A stretch of DNA of 64,000 nt from Burkholderiales bacterium (GTDB lineage: Bacteria; Pseudomonadota; Gammaproteobacteria; Burkholderiales; UBA6910), in NCBI GenBank assembly GCA_026005015.1, contig BPKG01000002.1:186001-250000 (forward strand), read 5' to 3'. The notes beneath the pieces are model-generated. The model was given only the letters and a program-made list of their open reading frames with translations. It did no database searches and was not told where the DNA came from. The translations under genes and the position numbers were made by a program. This document shows positions 32,408 through 40,700 of this stretch, in pieces. How positions within the stretch are numbered: the first letter of the stretch is position 1; the number at the start of each line of letters is the position of its first letter.

Positions 32408-33031
32408 TCACGCCGGTGATCCACCCGGCCCCGGGGCGATGAGGGGCAGGCCGCGCCTTCGCCGCTCGGCGATTTCCTCCAGGAACGCTTGCGGCCCGCG
32501 CCCGTACCAGTCGCTTCCCACCCGGTAGAGGAAAGGGGTCCCTGTGCGCAGCATGAGGTCGTCCATCCACCGGATCAGGGCGCCGTCCGGGTCGCGCCCG
32601 GCCGGCACCAGCACGTAAAACAGCCCGCCTCTCCAGTGGGCCTGTTGAATCAAGATACCCAGTCGATCGGGTCGGAACGCGTCCGGGAACGGGCTCCCGT
32701 CGGCGAGCCAGCCGCAGACGAAGATGCGGCACGGCTCCACCGGCCGGTGCTGGTAGATGCGGCAGCCGCCCCCGGTGCTGAAGGGGCACGGCTTTCCGGG
32801 ATAGACGTCGTGGCCATAGACGCGGATTCTCACCCAGCCGTCGCAGCAGGCGGTGCAGCCGTCGCACGTCCGTCCGTGGTGGCGTTGCAGAGGCTGCGCT
32901 CCTGACAACCCCCGCCCCGGGAGCGCGGCTGAGGCCGGCCGGCCGCAACATTTTTTGTACTTGAGGCCGCTGCCGCAGGGGCAAGGGTCGTTGCGCCCCG
33001 CAACGCTATTGGAAGCGTCACCCTCCGCCAT
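32408..33031 (-). CDS. YkgJ-like cysteine-cluster protein with SEC-C zinc motif
   Basis: A 207-residue cytoplasmic protein. An N-terminal SEC-C motif (GRNDPCPCGSGLKYKKCCG), as found at the end of SecA, binds zinc. It is followed by CDGCTACCDGWVRI, CPFSTGGGCRIY and RPVEPCRIFVCGW, the Cys spacing of the YkgJ/UPF0153 family thought to hold zinc or an iron-sulfur cluster. The exact function is unknown. Confidence 0.82.
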   Translation of the reverse strand: MAEGDASNSVAGRNDPCPCGSGLKYKKCCGRPASAALPGRGLSGAQPLQRHHGRTCDGCTACCDGWVRIRVYGHDVYPGKPCPFSTGGGCRIYQHRPVEPCRIFVCGWLADGSPFPDAFRPDRLGILIQQAHWRGGLFYVLVPAGRDPDGALIRWMDDLMLRTGTPFLYRVGSDWYGRGPQAFLEEIAERRRRGLPLIAPGPGGSPA

Positions 33032-33127
33032 GGTCCCACCGCTTGTTGCGCGAAGAAAAGGGGCGGACGCCCGCCGGCGCCCGCCCGATTCTCCGAATCG
33101 AGGTCTCGATCCGCCGTCGCGCCTCCC

Positions 33128-33784
33128 TCAGAAGGAATGGCGGATTCCCAGGGAGACGGCCCGCGGATCCGCGCCCGGACCGCCGACGCCTACTTCCCCC
33201 GGTCCGGTGCCCAGGCGATAGAACTGGGCTTCCCCGTTGTCCATGTCCACGTACTGCACGTAGAGCTGGGTGCGCTTGGAGAAGTCGTAGTAGTAGCCGA
33301 CGGCCCACATCTCCACGTCGGTGCCGCCGCTGGCGCAGGGGGCGCCGCTTTTCAGACGGCACTCTCCGTCGTCGGCGGTCACGTAGTTGAAGTGCACCGC
33401 GCCGGGGCCCACCGGCAGGATGGCGTAGACGCCCCAGGCGTCGCGCTCGTACTCGGTCAGCAGATTGGCGCCGGCGGCGCTGGTCTCGTACTCGAGCCGC
33501 TCCCACAGGGCCCCGACCAGGTACTTGCCCTGGATCTTGTACGAGGCCTGAACCTTGATGCCGGTGTCCTGGGAATCCGCGCCCGAGACGGCGGGGGCCG
33601 CCAGGCTGCCGCCGTCGATGGCACGGGTGCCGAAGAGGTCCTCGTGGCGCTCGTAGGCTACGCCGAGCTGGATGCCCATCCCCTCCCAGGTGAGGGACCC
33701 GCCCCAAACCGTGGGCGTGGTGTTGCCACTCAAGGGCTCAGAGTCGTTCTCGGCGTAGACTGCCCGGAAGCGCACGCCGCGATG
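33128..33784 (-). pseudogene. Gram-negative porin, 5'-truncated remnant
   Basis: About 218 residues of a 16-strand general porin survive, from FRAVYAENDSEPLSGN through GIQLGVAYERHEDLFG, GIKVQASYKIQGKYLVGALWE and VEMWAVGYYYDFSKRTQLYV to the terminal SLGIRHSF. The C-terminal Phe is typical of outer-membrane proteins. The first 130-150 residues, including the signal peptide, are absent, and the sequence upstream of 33785 does not encode porin-like strands in any frame I read. A porin without its signal peptide and N-terminal strands cannot fold into the membrane. Confidence 0.75.
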
Positions 33785-34060
33785 ACGGGCTCCTTCAGGT
33801 GAAGATGGCGAAGCGTCGTGCAACCGGCGCCCTGACGACTTCTCAGGGCCCGAAGCGGGCGAGGCGTGACCGTCTCGCCTGCAGTTAGTCCGCGACGTGG
33901 GAGCGTTCTTACGCCGGCGCGATGGGAGCAGCGTGGGGGCGCGAAAACAAATCGCGTTTGTCGAACCGGCAGGCCCCGTCTTACGCCCTGTCAGGAACCG
34001 CCCTGGCCGGCGGTCTAATGGGATAAAGGCGCAAGTGGGGATTTCGGAAGGAGGCGCTCC

Positions 34061-35230
34061 ATGGGCTCGGGCGGAGCGGGGCGATATTCGACGATGCGGT
34101 TCCTGGCCTGGACGCTGGCCGGCCTGGTGGCTGCGGGATCCGTGGCGGCCGGGGAGGTGCCGGCAGCCCTCAAGCGGGAGTGGCCACGCACCGATTTCAA
34201 CCGTGCGACGGTGCCCCTGGCGGAAATCCAGCCGGGCGGGCCGCCCAAGGACGGCATTCCTGCCATCGACCGGCCCCGCTTCGAATCCTTCCCCTCGGCG
34301 GACCGCTGGCTCCACCCCCGGGAGCCGGTGATCGCGCTGGAGATCGCGGGCGACGCCCGGGCGTACCCCCTGCAGATCCTGATCTATCACGAGATCGTGA
34401 ACGACCAGGTAGGCGGCCGCCCGGTGGCGGTCACCTTTTGTCCCCTGTGCAACGCCTCCATCGTGTTCGATCGCCGCGTGAAGGACCGGCTCCTCGACTT
34501 CGGCACCACTGGGCGGCTGCGCAAGAGCGACCTGGTGATGTACGACCGCCAGACGGAGAGCTGGTGGCAGCAGTTCACGGGTGAGGCGATCATGGGCCAC
34601 TACGCCGGGACGGTGCTCAGGCAGATCCCCTCCGGGATCGTGGCCTACGAGGACTTCAAGCGCGCCCATCCCCGGGGACAAGTGCTGTCCCGGGAGACGG
34701 GCTTCAGCCGCCCCTACGGCATCAACCCTTACCGGGGCTACGACCGCATCGACGAAATTCCTTTCCTCTTCGCCGAGACCCCGGACCCGCGGCTTCCCGC
34801 CATGGAGCGGGTGCTCAACGTGAGCGTGGGCGGCCGTCATCGCCTCTATCCCCTGGCGGAACTGGAAAAGACGCCGGTGGTGAACGACACCCTGGCGGGG
34901 GAGCCGTTCGTGGTGTTTTCGAGTGGCGGCCTGCTTTCGCCCCTGGATGAGGGAATCATCACCTCCTCCCGCACCATCCGCGCCGCCGCGGCCTACAGCC
35001 GGCGGGTGGGCGGGCGCGTCCTCACCTTCGAAGCGGCGGGCGACGGCTTCGCGGACCGGGAAACCGGCTCCCGCTGGAACCTGCTGGGGCAGGCCGTCGG
35101 CGGGCCTCTCGAGGGGACGCGGCTTGAACTCCTGAGCGGCGGCGTCCATTTCGCTTTCGCCTGGCTCGCGTTCAATCCCGATTCCGAGATCTATCGGGCG
35201 GACGGCGAGCAGCGGGTGAAAGGGCGCTAA
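34061..35230 (+). CDS. DUF3179 domain-containing secreted protein
   Basis: A 389-residue protein with an N-terminal signal segment (MRFLAWTLAGLVAAGSVAAG from residue 12). The DUF3179 hallmark TFCPLCNASIVFDR is present, preceded by ARAYPLQILIYHEIVND and followed by TGRLRKSDLVMYDRQTESWW. These proteins are periplasmic or extracellular with a conserved Cys pair, and their function is unknown. AAGGAGG sits seven bases before ATG 34061. It is 23 bases upstream of the YiiX-like gene and probably co-transcribed. Confidence 0.85.
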   Translation: MGSGGAGRYSTMRFLAWTLAGLVAAGSVAAGEVPAALKREWPRTDFNRATVPLAEIQPGGPPKDGIPAIDRPRFESFPSADRWLHPREPVIALEIAGDARAYPLQILIYHEIVNDQVGGRPVAVTFCPLCNASIVFDRRVKDRLLDFGTTGRLRKSDLVMYDRQTESWWQQFTGEAIMGHYAGTVLRQIPSGIVAYEDFKRAHPRGQVLSRETGFSRPYGINPYRGYDRIDEIPFLFAETPDPRLPAMERVLNVSVGGRHRLYPLAELEKTPVVNDTLAGEPFVVFSSGGLLSPLDEGIITSSRTIRAAAAYSRRVGGRVLTFEAAGDGFADRETGSRWNLLGQAVGGPLEGTRLELLSGGVHFAFAWLAFNPDSEIYRADGEQRVKGR

Positions 35231-35253
35231 CGGACCTGGAAAGGAATCGGTGC

Positions 35254-36057
35254 ATGGGGGGCGCGCTTCTTGAAAGGATCGGCCGGGCGCTGGCGAGCTA
35301 CCTCAATCAGCCCTCCCGGTCCTATCAGCCCCTGGCGACCGCGGACCCCCGTCAGCTCGCCCGGGTGATCCGGCCTGGGGACGTGCTGCTGGTGGAGGGC
35401 AACCGGCGCATCAGCACCGCCATCAAGTACCTGACCCAGTCCACCTGGTCCCACGCGGCTCTTTACGTCGGGCCGATCCCGGGGCTGCCTGGCGACCCCA
35501 ACGACCCGCCGGTCCTGATCGAGGCCGACATGGTGTATGGGGTGTGGGCGGTGCCCTTGAGCCGTTATGCGGACTACCACACCCGCATCTGCCGCCCGGT
35601 GGGGCTGTCGTCCGAGGATCTGCAGAAGGTGGTCGAGTTCGCCATTTCGCGGATCGGCTTAAGCTATGACCTCAAAAACCTGGTCGATCTGGCCCGCTAC
35701 CTGCTCCCCACCCCGCCGGTGCCCACCCGCTGGCGCCGCCGCCTGCTGGCCTTGGGCAGCGGGGAGCCCACTCGGGCCATCTGCTCCACCCTGATCGCCC
35801 AGGCCTTCCAGTCGGTGCACTACCCGATCCTGCCCATCGTCGTGCGCCGCCCGGCGCCGCGGCCCGGGTGCGACTGGTGCTACGACGAGATCTTCCACAT
35901 CCGGCACCACAGCCTGTTCGCGCCCCGGGATTTCGACATCTCTCCCTATTTCCAGGTGGTGAAGCCCACCCTGGAGGCCGGCTTCGACTACCGTTCCCTC
36001 AAATGGGAGGAAGCGCCGGCCGGCGCCGGCGCGACACAGGCGGCCGCCACCGCGTAG
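35254..36057 (+). CDS. YiiX/YebB-like NlpC/P60-superfamily cysteine hydrolase
   Basis: A 267-residue permuted papain-fold protein. The His motif TQSTWSHAALYVG comes first and the Cys motif RAICSTLIAQAFQ later, the reversed order typical of the YiiX/YebB and LRAT-like group. Members act on lipids or peptidoglycan-linked amides. No signal peptide is evident, though an N-terminal amphipathic stretch could bind membrane. It follows the DUF3179 gene closely. Confidence 0.82.
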   Translation: MGGALLERIGRALASYLNQPSRSYQPLATADPRQLARVIRPGDVLLVEGNRRISTAIKYLTQSTWSHAALYVGPIPGLPGDPNDPPVLIEADMVYGVWAVPLSRYADYHTRICRPVGLSSEDLQKVVEFAISRIGLSYDLKNLVDLARYLLPTPPVPTRWRRRLLALGSGEPTRAICSTLIAQAFQSVHYPILPIVVRRPAPRPGCDWCYDEIFHIRHHSLFAPRDFDISPYFQVVKPTLEAGFDYRSLKWEEAPAGAGATQAAATA

Positions 36058-36170
36058 ATTGGGAGATGGGAAGCGGGCGGGCGTGTCAGGTTTCGTCCGC
36101 CCTCCAGGTCTTATTCTGTGAAATGAAAGCCCGGAGCCCAGGTCTCCGGCGCGGGAGGGGGAAAGGCGGA

Positions 36171-36680
36171 ATGGTCTTGGGCTTTCGGCGGCGGGCGTTC
36201 GAGACCCTGGTGCGGGCCCACGCGCCGGATCTGTACCGCTACGCCTACTGGCTGTGCCGGGACCGGTTCCTGGCGGAGGACCTGGTGCAGGAGACCTTCG
36301 CCCGGGCGTGGAAGGCCTGGGACAGCTTAAGGCGCGAGGAATCGGGTAAGGCGTGGCTGTTTTCGATCCTGCACCACGAGCACGCCCGCCTCTACGAGAA
36401 AAAGCGCCTGGAGACCGAGGCGCTGGACCCGGAAGAGGCGCTGGCCGGGGTGGAGCGGGACATGGAGGCGGGTATCTCCCTGCGGGCCGCCCTGGAGCGC
36501 CTGCCCGAGGGGTACCGGGAGCCGCTGCTCCTGCAGGTGCTGGGCGGCTTCAGTTGCGCCGAGATCGGGGCGCTGCTCTCCTTGAGCGAGGCGAACGTGA
36601 TGCAGCGGGTGTCCCGGGCCCGCAAGGCGCTGCGGAGTTTGCTGGAGCAGGATGCGACGCGATGGAAAGAACGCCGATGA
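36171..36680 (+). CDS. ECF sigma factor
   Basis: A 169-residue ECF sigma factor. Region 2 is seen in LYRYAYWLCRDRFLAEDLVQETFARAWKAW and region 4 in LPEGYREPLLLQVLGG with helix-turn-helix LSEANVMQRVSRARKAL. It overlaps the next gene, a DUF3379-like anti-sigma factor, as ATGA. Of the possible starts, ATG 36171 is nearest the family length; ATG 36123 is possible. It likely controls its own cluster. Confidence 0.9.
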   Translation: MVLGFRRRAFETLVRAHAPDLYRYAYWLCRDRFLAEDLVQETFARAWKAWDSLRREESGKAWLFSILHHEHARLYEKKRLETEALDPEEALAGVERDMEAGISLRAALERLPEGYREPLLLQVLGGFSCAEIGALLSLSEANVMQRVSRARKALRSLLEQDATRWKERR

Positions 36681-37351
36681 CGTGCCTGGAGTTCCGCCGG
36701 GAGGCGCTGGCCGATCCCCGGCGGCTGAGCCCCGCGGCCGAGGCCCACCGACGGGGCTGCCCCGGTTGCGCCGAGCACCTGGAGCGCCTGCGCCGGCTGG
36801 ACGAGGACCTGGGGGCGGCAGCCCGGGTGCCGGTGCCCGACGGGCTGGCGGACCGGATATTGCTGCGCTACCACCTCGAAGCGCCGGGGCGGCGCGCCTG
36901 GATGGCGAAAGCGGCGGGGCTAGCGGCGGCAGCGGCGGTAGGCGGCTGGCTGATCCACGAGGGATCGGGCGACGCGGCCCGCCCGGCTCTTGCGGCCATC
37001 GACCACGTGCTCGGCGAGGAGCCCCTGGAACTGGCCGTCGGCCGCCGAGGCGACGAGCGGGTCCTGGCCCTGGTCCTGGAGGCGACGGGTCTCACCCTGC
37101 GGCAAGCCCGCGACGTCCGCTATACCGGGACCTGCGCGGTTCACGGAACCTACGCCCACCACGTCATCGTGCAGACGCCGCTGGGCAAGGCGACGCTGCT
37201 GGTGTTCCCCGACCTGGAGATGAAGTCCCCGGTGGTGGCGGAGAAAAACGGAGCATGGGCGCGGATGGCGAGCGCCGGGATCGGCAGCTTCGCGGTGGTG
37301 GCCCCCTCCCGCGAACAGGCGCAACGCATCGCCGACGCCCTCCGGGCGTAA
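36677..37351 (+). CDS. Anti-sigma factor, DUF3379 type
   Basis: A 224-residue protein whose N-terminus MTCLEFRREALADPRRL, with HRRGCPGCAEHLERL, resembles DUF3379/zinc-finger anti-sigma domains. A single helix (KAAGLAAAAAVGGWLI, near residue 80) places the rest in the periplasm. Translational coupling to the sigma gene by ATGA supports the pairing. The periplasmic part ends with a SPVVAEKNG...ASAGIGSFAVVAPS stretch that may sense redox or envelope stress. An ATG at 36662 is possible. Confidence 0.82.
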   Translation: MTCLEFRREALADPRRLSPAAEAHRRGCPGCAEHLERLRRLDEDLGAAARVPVPDGLADRILLRYHLEAPGRRAWMAKAAGLAAAAAVGGWLIHEGSGDAARPALAAIDHVLGEEPLELAVGRRGDERVLALVLEATGLTLRQARDVRYTGTCAVHGTYAHHVIVQTPLGKATLLVFPDLEMKSPVVAEKNGAWARMASAGIGSFAVVAPSREQAQRIADALRA

Positions 37352-37363
37352 AGGAGACGAGTC

Positions 37364-38014
37364 ATGCTCATGCCAGGCCAGGTTTCCCGGGAGGGGGCGG
37401 CGGGAAAAGCGGACTCCCCGGCGGAAATCGAGGCGGCTTCGCCGCCGGCGGGGCGGGTTGCGGTGGACGATCTCGTTCCCCACATGGGTTACCTGCACCG
37501 TTATGCCCTGGCCACCCTGCGCGACGGGGAACTTGCCCGGGAGGCGGTGCAGGAAACCCTGGTGGCCGCCATCGAGGGCTTGCCATCCTTCGCCGGACGG
37601 GCCACGGTTCGCTCCTGGCTCACCTCCATCCTGCGGCACAAGATCGTCGATCTGCAGCGGGAGAGGGCGCGGCGCGTCGCAACGGATGAGGGGGATGAGG
37701 AAGACGAGGAAGCCTTCGAAGCCTTGCTGTTCAACGCCGACGGCCAACGGGTCGCACCGGTGGAGGAATGGCGCGACCCGGAACGGGCGCTGGAGCGGCG
37801 GCAGTTCTGGGAGGCGTTCGAGCGCTGTGTCGAGGGGCTGCCGAAGAGGGCGGCCCAGATGTTCGCCCTGCGGGAGATCCTGGGGGAGTCCATCGAGAGC
37901 ATCTGTAAGATCCACGGGGTATCCGCGACCAACTGCTCGGTGATCCTCCACCGGGCCCGGGTGCGGCTGCGGGAATGCCTGTCCGAGACCTGGTTCCGCG
38001 ACGCCCGCGGGTGA
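37364..38014 (+). CDS. Second RNA polymerase ECF sigma factor
   Basis: A 216-residue sigma-70 family protein with region 2 (HRYALATLRDGELAREAVQETL and SWLTSILRHKIVDLQR) and region 4 (LPKRAAQMFALREILGESI followed by GVSATNCSVILHRARVRL). The insert between the regions is long and acidic (EGDEEDEEAFEALL). A good site, AAAGGAGACG, precedes ATG 37364. It lies 12 bases after the anti-sigma gene and 49 bases before the NPCAA cytochrome gene. It has no separate anti-sigma partner here. Confidence 0.88.
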   Translation: MLMPGQVSREGAAGKADSPAEIEAASPPAGRVAVDDLVPHMGYLHRYALATLRDGELAREAVQETLVAAIEGLPSFAGRATVRSWLTSILRHKIVDLQRERARRVATDEGDEEDEEAFEALLFNADGQRVAPVEEWRDPERALERRQFWEAFERCVEGLPKRAAQMFALREILGESIESICKIHGVSATNCSVILHRARVRLRECLSETWFRDARG

Positions 38015-38063
38015 AGCATCGGCCGCCGAATCGTCAAAGTTCTGGAAAGAAGGAGGGAAAACC

Positions 38064-38813
38064 ATGCACCGTCCCGAATGTCGTCATCGTACGCTTCCCT
38101 GGCTGGTGGCCACCGCCCTGTCGGTGGGCATCGCCAACGCGGCGGGCCCCTGCGGCCCGCGCAACCCCTGCGCGGCGAGGAACCCGTGCGCGCCCAAGGC
38201 GAACCCCTGCGCAGGAAGAAACCCTTGCGCCGCCAGGAATCCTTGCGCCGCCAGGAATCCTTGCGCCGCGAAAAACCCCTGTGCCGCGAAGAGCCCCTGC
38301 GCGGCGAAGAACCCCTGCGCCGCCAAGGCCGATCCCAAGCTGGTCACCCGGCCGAAGAACTACAAGCCGTACAAGGGGGACAAGAAGGAGCTGACCGCCT
38401 ACGGCGAAAAGCTGTGGAACGACCCCAAGCTGAGCACTAACGGGCTCTCGTGCAACACCTGCCACATGAATAACGCCGGGTTCCAGGCGACCTTCGCCCA
38501 GCCCTATCCCCACTATGTGGCCATGACCGACCAGCAGATCGGTCTCAAGAAGGTGTACCTGGACGAGATGGTGCAGGCGTGCATGGTGATGCCTATGGCG
38601 GCGAAGCCCCTGCCGTGGGACTCCAAGGAGCTGGCGGCGCTGGTGGCGTACACGGAAAAAGTGCAGAAGACCTTCGACCCGAAGAAAGCGGCCGCAGCCG
38701 GTCCGTGCGCTCCGAAGAGCCCATGTGCGCCGAAGAGCCCTTGCGCGGCGAAGAATCCGTGTGCGGCCAGAAACCCGTGCGCCGCGAAGAATCCCTGTGC
38801 CGCCAGGCGCTGA
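38064..38813 (+). CDS. c-type cytochrome flanked by NPCAAK repeats
   Basis: A 249-residue exported protein. After the signal peptide (to IANA, about residue 26) come about ten Cys-containing hexapeptides of the form [NS]PCAA[KR]. A compact cytochrome c domain follows, with one heme motif CNTCH (about residues 132-136) and possible Met ligands in ACMVMPMAAKPLPWDSKELAAL. Six more PCA[AP] hexapeptides end the protein. Each repeat carries a Cys, giving at least 16 besides the heme pair. The domain resembles monoheme cytochromes of thiosulfate or sulfur oxidation, but I cannot assign a reaction. AAGAAGGAGGG precedes the ATG. Confidence 0.85.
   Translation: MHRPECRHRTLPWLVATALSVGIANAAGPCGPRNPCAARNPCAPKANPCAGRNPCAARNPCAARNPCAAKNPCAAKSPCAAKNPCAAKADPKLVTRPKNYKPYKGDKKELTAYGEKLWNDPKLSTNGLSCNTCHMNNAGFQATFAQPYPHYVAMTDQQIGLKKVYLDEMVQACMVMPMAAKPLPWDSKELAALVAYTEKVQKTFDPKKAAAAGPCAPKSPCAPKSPCAAKNPCAARNPCAAKNPCAARR
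38145..38332 (+). repeat. NPCAAK-coding hexapeptide repeats, first block
   Basis: About ten units of roughly 18 bases on the theme AACCCCTGCGCGGCGAAG encode [NS]PC[AG][AGP][KR]. Codon choices differ between units, so the repeat has been held by selection on protein and not only by recent duplication. Some neighbouring units (CGCCAGGAATCCTTGCGC, twice) are identical and look recent. Confidence 0.85.
38700..38810 (+). repeat. NPCAAK-coding hexapeptide repeats, second block
   Basis: Six further hexapeptide units close the cytochrome gene (PCAPK, PCAPK, PCAAK, PCAAR, PCAAK, PCAAR). The unit length and composition match the first block. Confidence 0.85.
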
Positions 38814-38909
38814 GCTTCAGCGGAACGCTTGGCGGGACAGTGGGATATCCCCGGGGCGGGGAATGGCAACCGCCCCGGATTCATCACGCTTGTAAAAGGA
38901 GAGAAAGTC

Positions 38910-39176
38910 ATGAAGCTCACCCGTCGTAAAGCCAAGCTGTTCGCGGGCGCCGTGGCCCTCGGCGTCGCCATGCCCGTCTTCGGCAACCCCTGCGCCGCGA
39001 AGAATCCGTGCGCGGCGAAGAACCCCTGCGCTGCCAAGACCGCTACCAAGAAGGCCAGTCCTTGTAATCCCTGCAGCCCGTGCGCGGCGAAGAACCCCTG
39101 CGCGGGTAAAAACCCCTGCGCGGCGAAGAATCCCTGCGCCCCCAAGAAAAACCCTTGCGCGGGCAAGCGGTACTAG
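38910..39176 (+). CDS. Small secreted NPCAAK-repeat protein
   Basis: An 88-residue precursor with a Sec signal peptide (MKLTRRKAKLFAGAVALGVA, cleavage near VFG). The mature part is almost all NPCAAK-type repeats with about ten Cys, interrupted by a TATKKAS spacer. AAAAGGAGAG precedes the ATG. It shares the repeat with the cytochrome just upstream and likely the same transcript. Such Cys-rich secreted repeats recall metal-binding bufferin-like peptides, but no DUF692/MNIO maturase is present in the window, so that link is only by analogy. Confidence 0.85.
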   Translation: MKLTRRKAKLFAGAVALGVAMPVFGNPCAAKNPCAAKNPCAAKTATKKASPCNPCSPCAAKNPCAGKNPCAAKNPCAPKKNPCAGKRY

Positions 39177-39182
39177 TGGGGT

Positions 39183-39210
39183 GGTGCGTTTCGCGTTCGC
39201 TCAACGCACC
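39183..39210. other. Hairpin downstream of the NPCAAK peptide gene
   Basis: GGTGCGTT (39183-39190) pairs with AACGCACC (39203-39210) around a 12-base loop, directly after the stop codon. No T run follows. The motif resembles repetitive extragenic hairpins common in proteobacteria, though I see only this copy in the window. Confidence 0.5.
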
Positions 39211-39339
39211 CTACGGAATCTGATGCCTGACGGGGAGCGGTAGAGTGCGCTCTCGTGTACTGATTTGGCTTCGGCGGGAAGGGAAACGCGGACGTTCCCT
39301 CCCGCCGGCTTTTTCAGGACGGCCGCAAGGGCTCGACCG

Positions 39340-40152
39340 GTGACGACTTCATCTGCACCACGCAAGGAAAAAGGCGCACGGGGCTCGAAGGGGAGAGGCG
39401 GCACGGGCCCGCCGCCCCTCGCCCTGCCCGATCTGGCCGCGCTTTCCCGGCCGGCGCTGGCGGCCATGCTGGCGGCGGGGGAAGAGGCGCTGGAGTGCCA
39501 GCGGGTGCTGGCGAAAGGGGGACTCAACCTGGTGGGGGAAGTCCTCAAGGGCCACGGCACCTTCTACGAGTACGAGCACTATCCGCCGGACGACGTCTTC
39601 GACGGCGAGACCTTCAGCCAGTACTACTACCACGCCCACCGGGGCGTGGCGGGGGAGCACGGCCACTTCCACACCTTCCTGCGCTCGGGCGGCATGCCGC
39701 TGGGGGTCGCGCCCGTCGCCCACGAGGGCGAGGAGCCATGGCCTTCGGGGAGCGAGGCCATCGCCCACCTGATCGCCGTGTCCATGGACGCCTACGGCCG
39801 TGCCATCGGGCTCTTCGCGGTGAACCGCTGGGTCACCGGGGACACTTGGTACCCGGCCCCGGACGTGATCCGCATGCTGGACCGGTTCGCCATCGACCAT
39901 GCGTATCCCTCCTGGCCCCTCAACCGCTGGCTCACCGCCTTGTTCCGGCTCTACCGTCCCCACATGGAGGCGCTGCTCCATCACCGGGACCAGGTGGTGG
40001 CCTGCTGGGCTGCCGAGCACCCGGGACAGGACGTCTACGAGGACCGCCGGCTGGAAGTCACGGGGTGGCTTCCGGTGGACGTGGAGCAGGACGTGGCGCG
40101 CCTGCGGGCCCTGGCGGGCGGGGTGCGGCGGCGCGCGGGGGCGGGGCGATAA
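39340..40152 (+). CDS. His/Tyr-rich conserved hypothetical protein
   Basis: A 270-residue soluble protein without signal peptide. The core holds FYEYEHYPPDDVFDGETF, QYYYHAHRG and GEHGHFHTFLR, dense in His, Tyr and acidic residues and looking like a metal site. A helical C-terminal part contains YPSWPLNRWLTALFRLYRPHM. I do not place it confidently in a characterised family; DUF6969 is my best guess from memory. It lies between two exported Cys proteins. The start is uncertain: GTG 39340 is used, with TTG 39265 and ATG 39466 as alternatives. Confidence 0.6.
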   Translation: MTTSSAPRKEKGARGSKGRGGTGPPPLALPDLAALSRPALAAMLAAGEEALECQRVLAKGGLNLVGEVLKGHGTFYEYEHYPPDDVFDGETFSQYYYHAHRGVAGEHGHFHTFLRSGGMPLGVAPVAHEGEEPWPSGSEAIAHLIAVSMDAYGRAIGLFAVNRWVTGDTWYPAPDVIRMLDRFAIDHAYPSWPLNRWLTALFRLYRPHMEALLHHRDQVVACWAAEHPGQDVYEDRRLEVTGWLPVDVEQDVARLRALAGGVRRRAGAGR

Positions 40153-40203
40153 GCGCCCGCTGCGTCGGAGCGGGATTTCCGGAACCTTTTACGGAGGTAT
40201 GCC

Positions 40204-40674
40204 ATGACCCATCGATTGCCCGGTCTATCGACCCTCGCCGTCGCCCTCGGCGCCGCGGTGCTCGCGCCCTCGGCCCCGGCCGCCGCGCCGGCGGTGATCG
40301 AGCTGACCCAGACGCCCTGCCAGTTCCTGGAGAGCGAGCACGGCCAGGACCACGGCTTCCAGAGCGCCCGGGCCGCCGACTGCGAAGCGATCAACGCCCG
40401 CACGGGGGAGGCGCGCCTGGCGAAGGCCCGGGTCCTGGAGCTCAAGCCTGGGAAGTACGTCTTTCGCGTGACCAACAAGAACGTGCCCTACGAGCTGGGC
40501 TTCTGGCTCCGGGGCGAAGGGGTGGTGGGCCGGGCGACCCTGCCCAGCGTCTCGGGCGGCGGCCTGACCACCGGCAAGACCCAGGACTACGCGATCGAGC
40601 TCAAGCCCGGAAACTACGTGTATTCCTGTCCGTTGAATCCGACGCCGGACTACAAGCTGGTGGTCAGACCCTGA
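40204..40674 (+). CDS. Cupredoxin-like periplasmic protein
   Basis: A 156-residue protein with a Sec signal peptide ending near PAAA. The C-terminal half looks like a cupredoxin beta sandwich (KARVLELKPGKYVFRVTN and KPGNYVYSCPLNPTPDYKLVV), with Cys in YSCPLN where the copper ligand normally lies. A typical C-terminal His ligand is not obvious, so copper binding is uncertain. TTACGGAGGT precedes ATG 40204. It lies 51 bases after the His/Tyr-rich gene and 26 before the DUF302 gene. Confidence 0.68.
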   Translation: MTHRLPGLSTLAVALGAAVLAPSAPAAAPAVIELTQTPCQFLESEHGQDHGFQSARAADCEAINARTGEARLAKARVLELKPGKYVFRVTNKNVPYELGFWLRGEGVVGRATLPSVSGGGLTTGKTQDYAIELKPGNYVYSCPLNPTPDYKLVVRP

Positions 40675-40700
40675 TCCATCCGACGGTGAAAGAGGCTTCC

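Noticed and set aside
33128-35149. Minus-strand open frame of 673 codons reaching through the DUF3179 gene
   Set aside because: Only its last ~218 residues are porin-like. The rest is antisense to a well-supported DUF3179 gene with a good ribosome site, so it is not one protein.
38145-39170. Short regularly spaced repeats suggesting a CRISPR array
   Set aside because: The 18-base units are contiguous, lie in frame within two genes with signal peptides and encode NPCAAK, with no unique spacers and no cas genes.
38910-39176. Firm call as a bufferin (BufA) peptide
   Set aside because: The Cys-rich secreted repeat is suggestive, but the DUF692/MNIO and partner genes that define bufferin clusters are not in the window.
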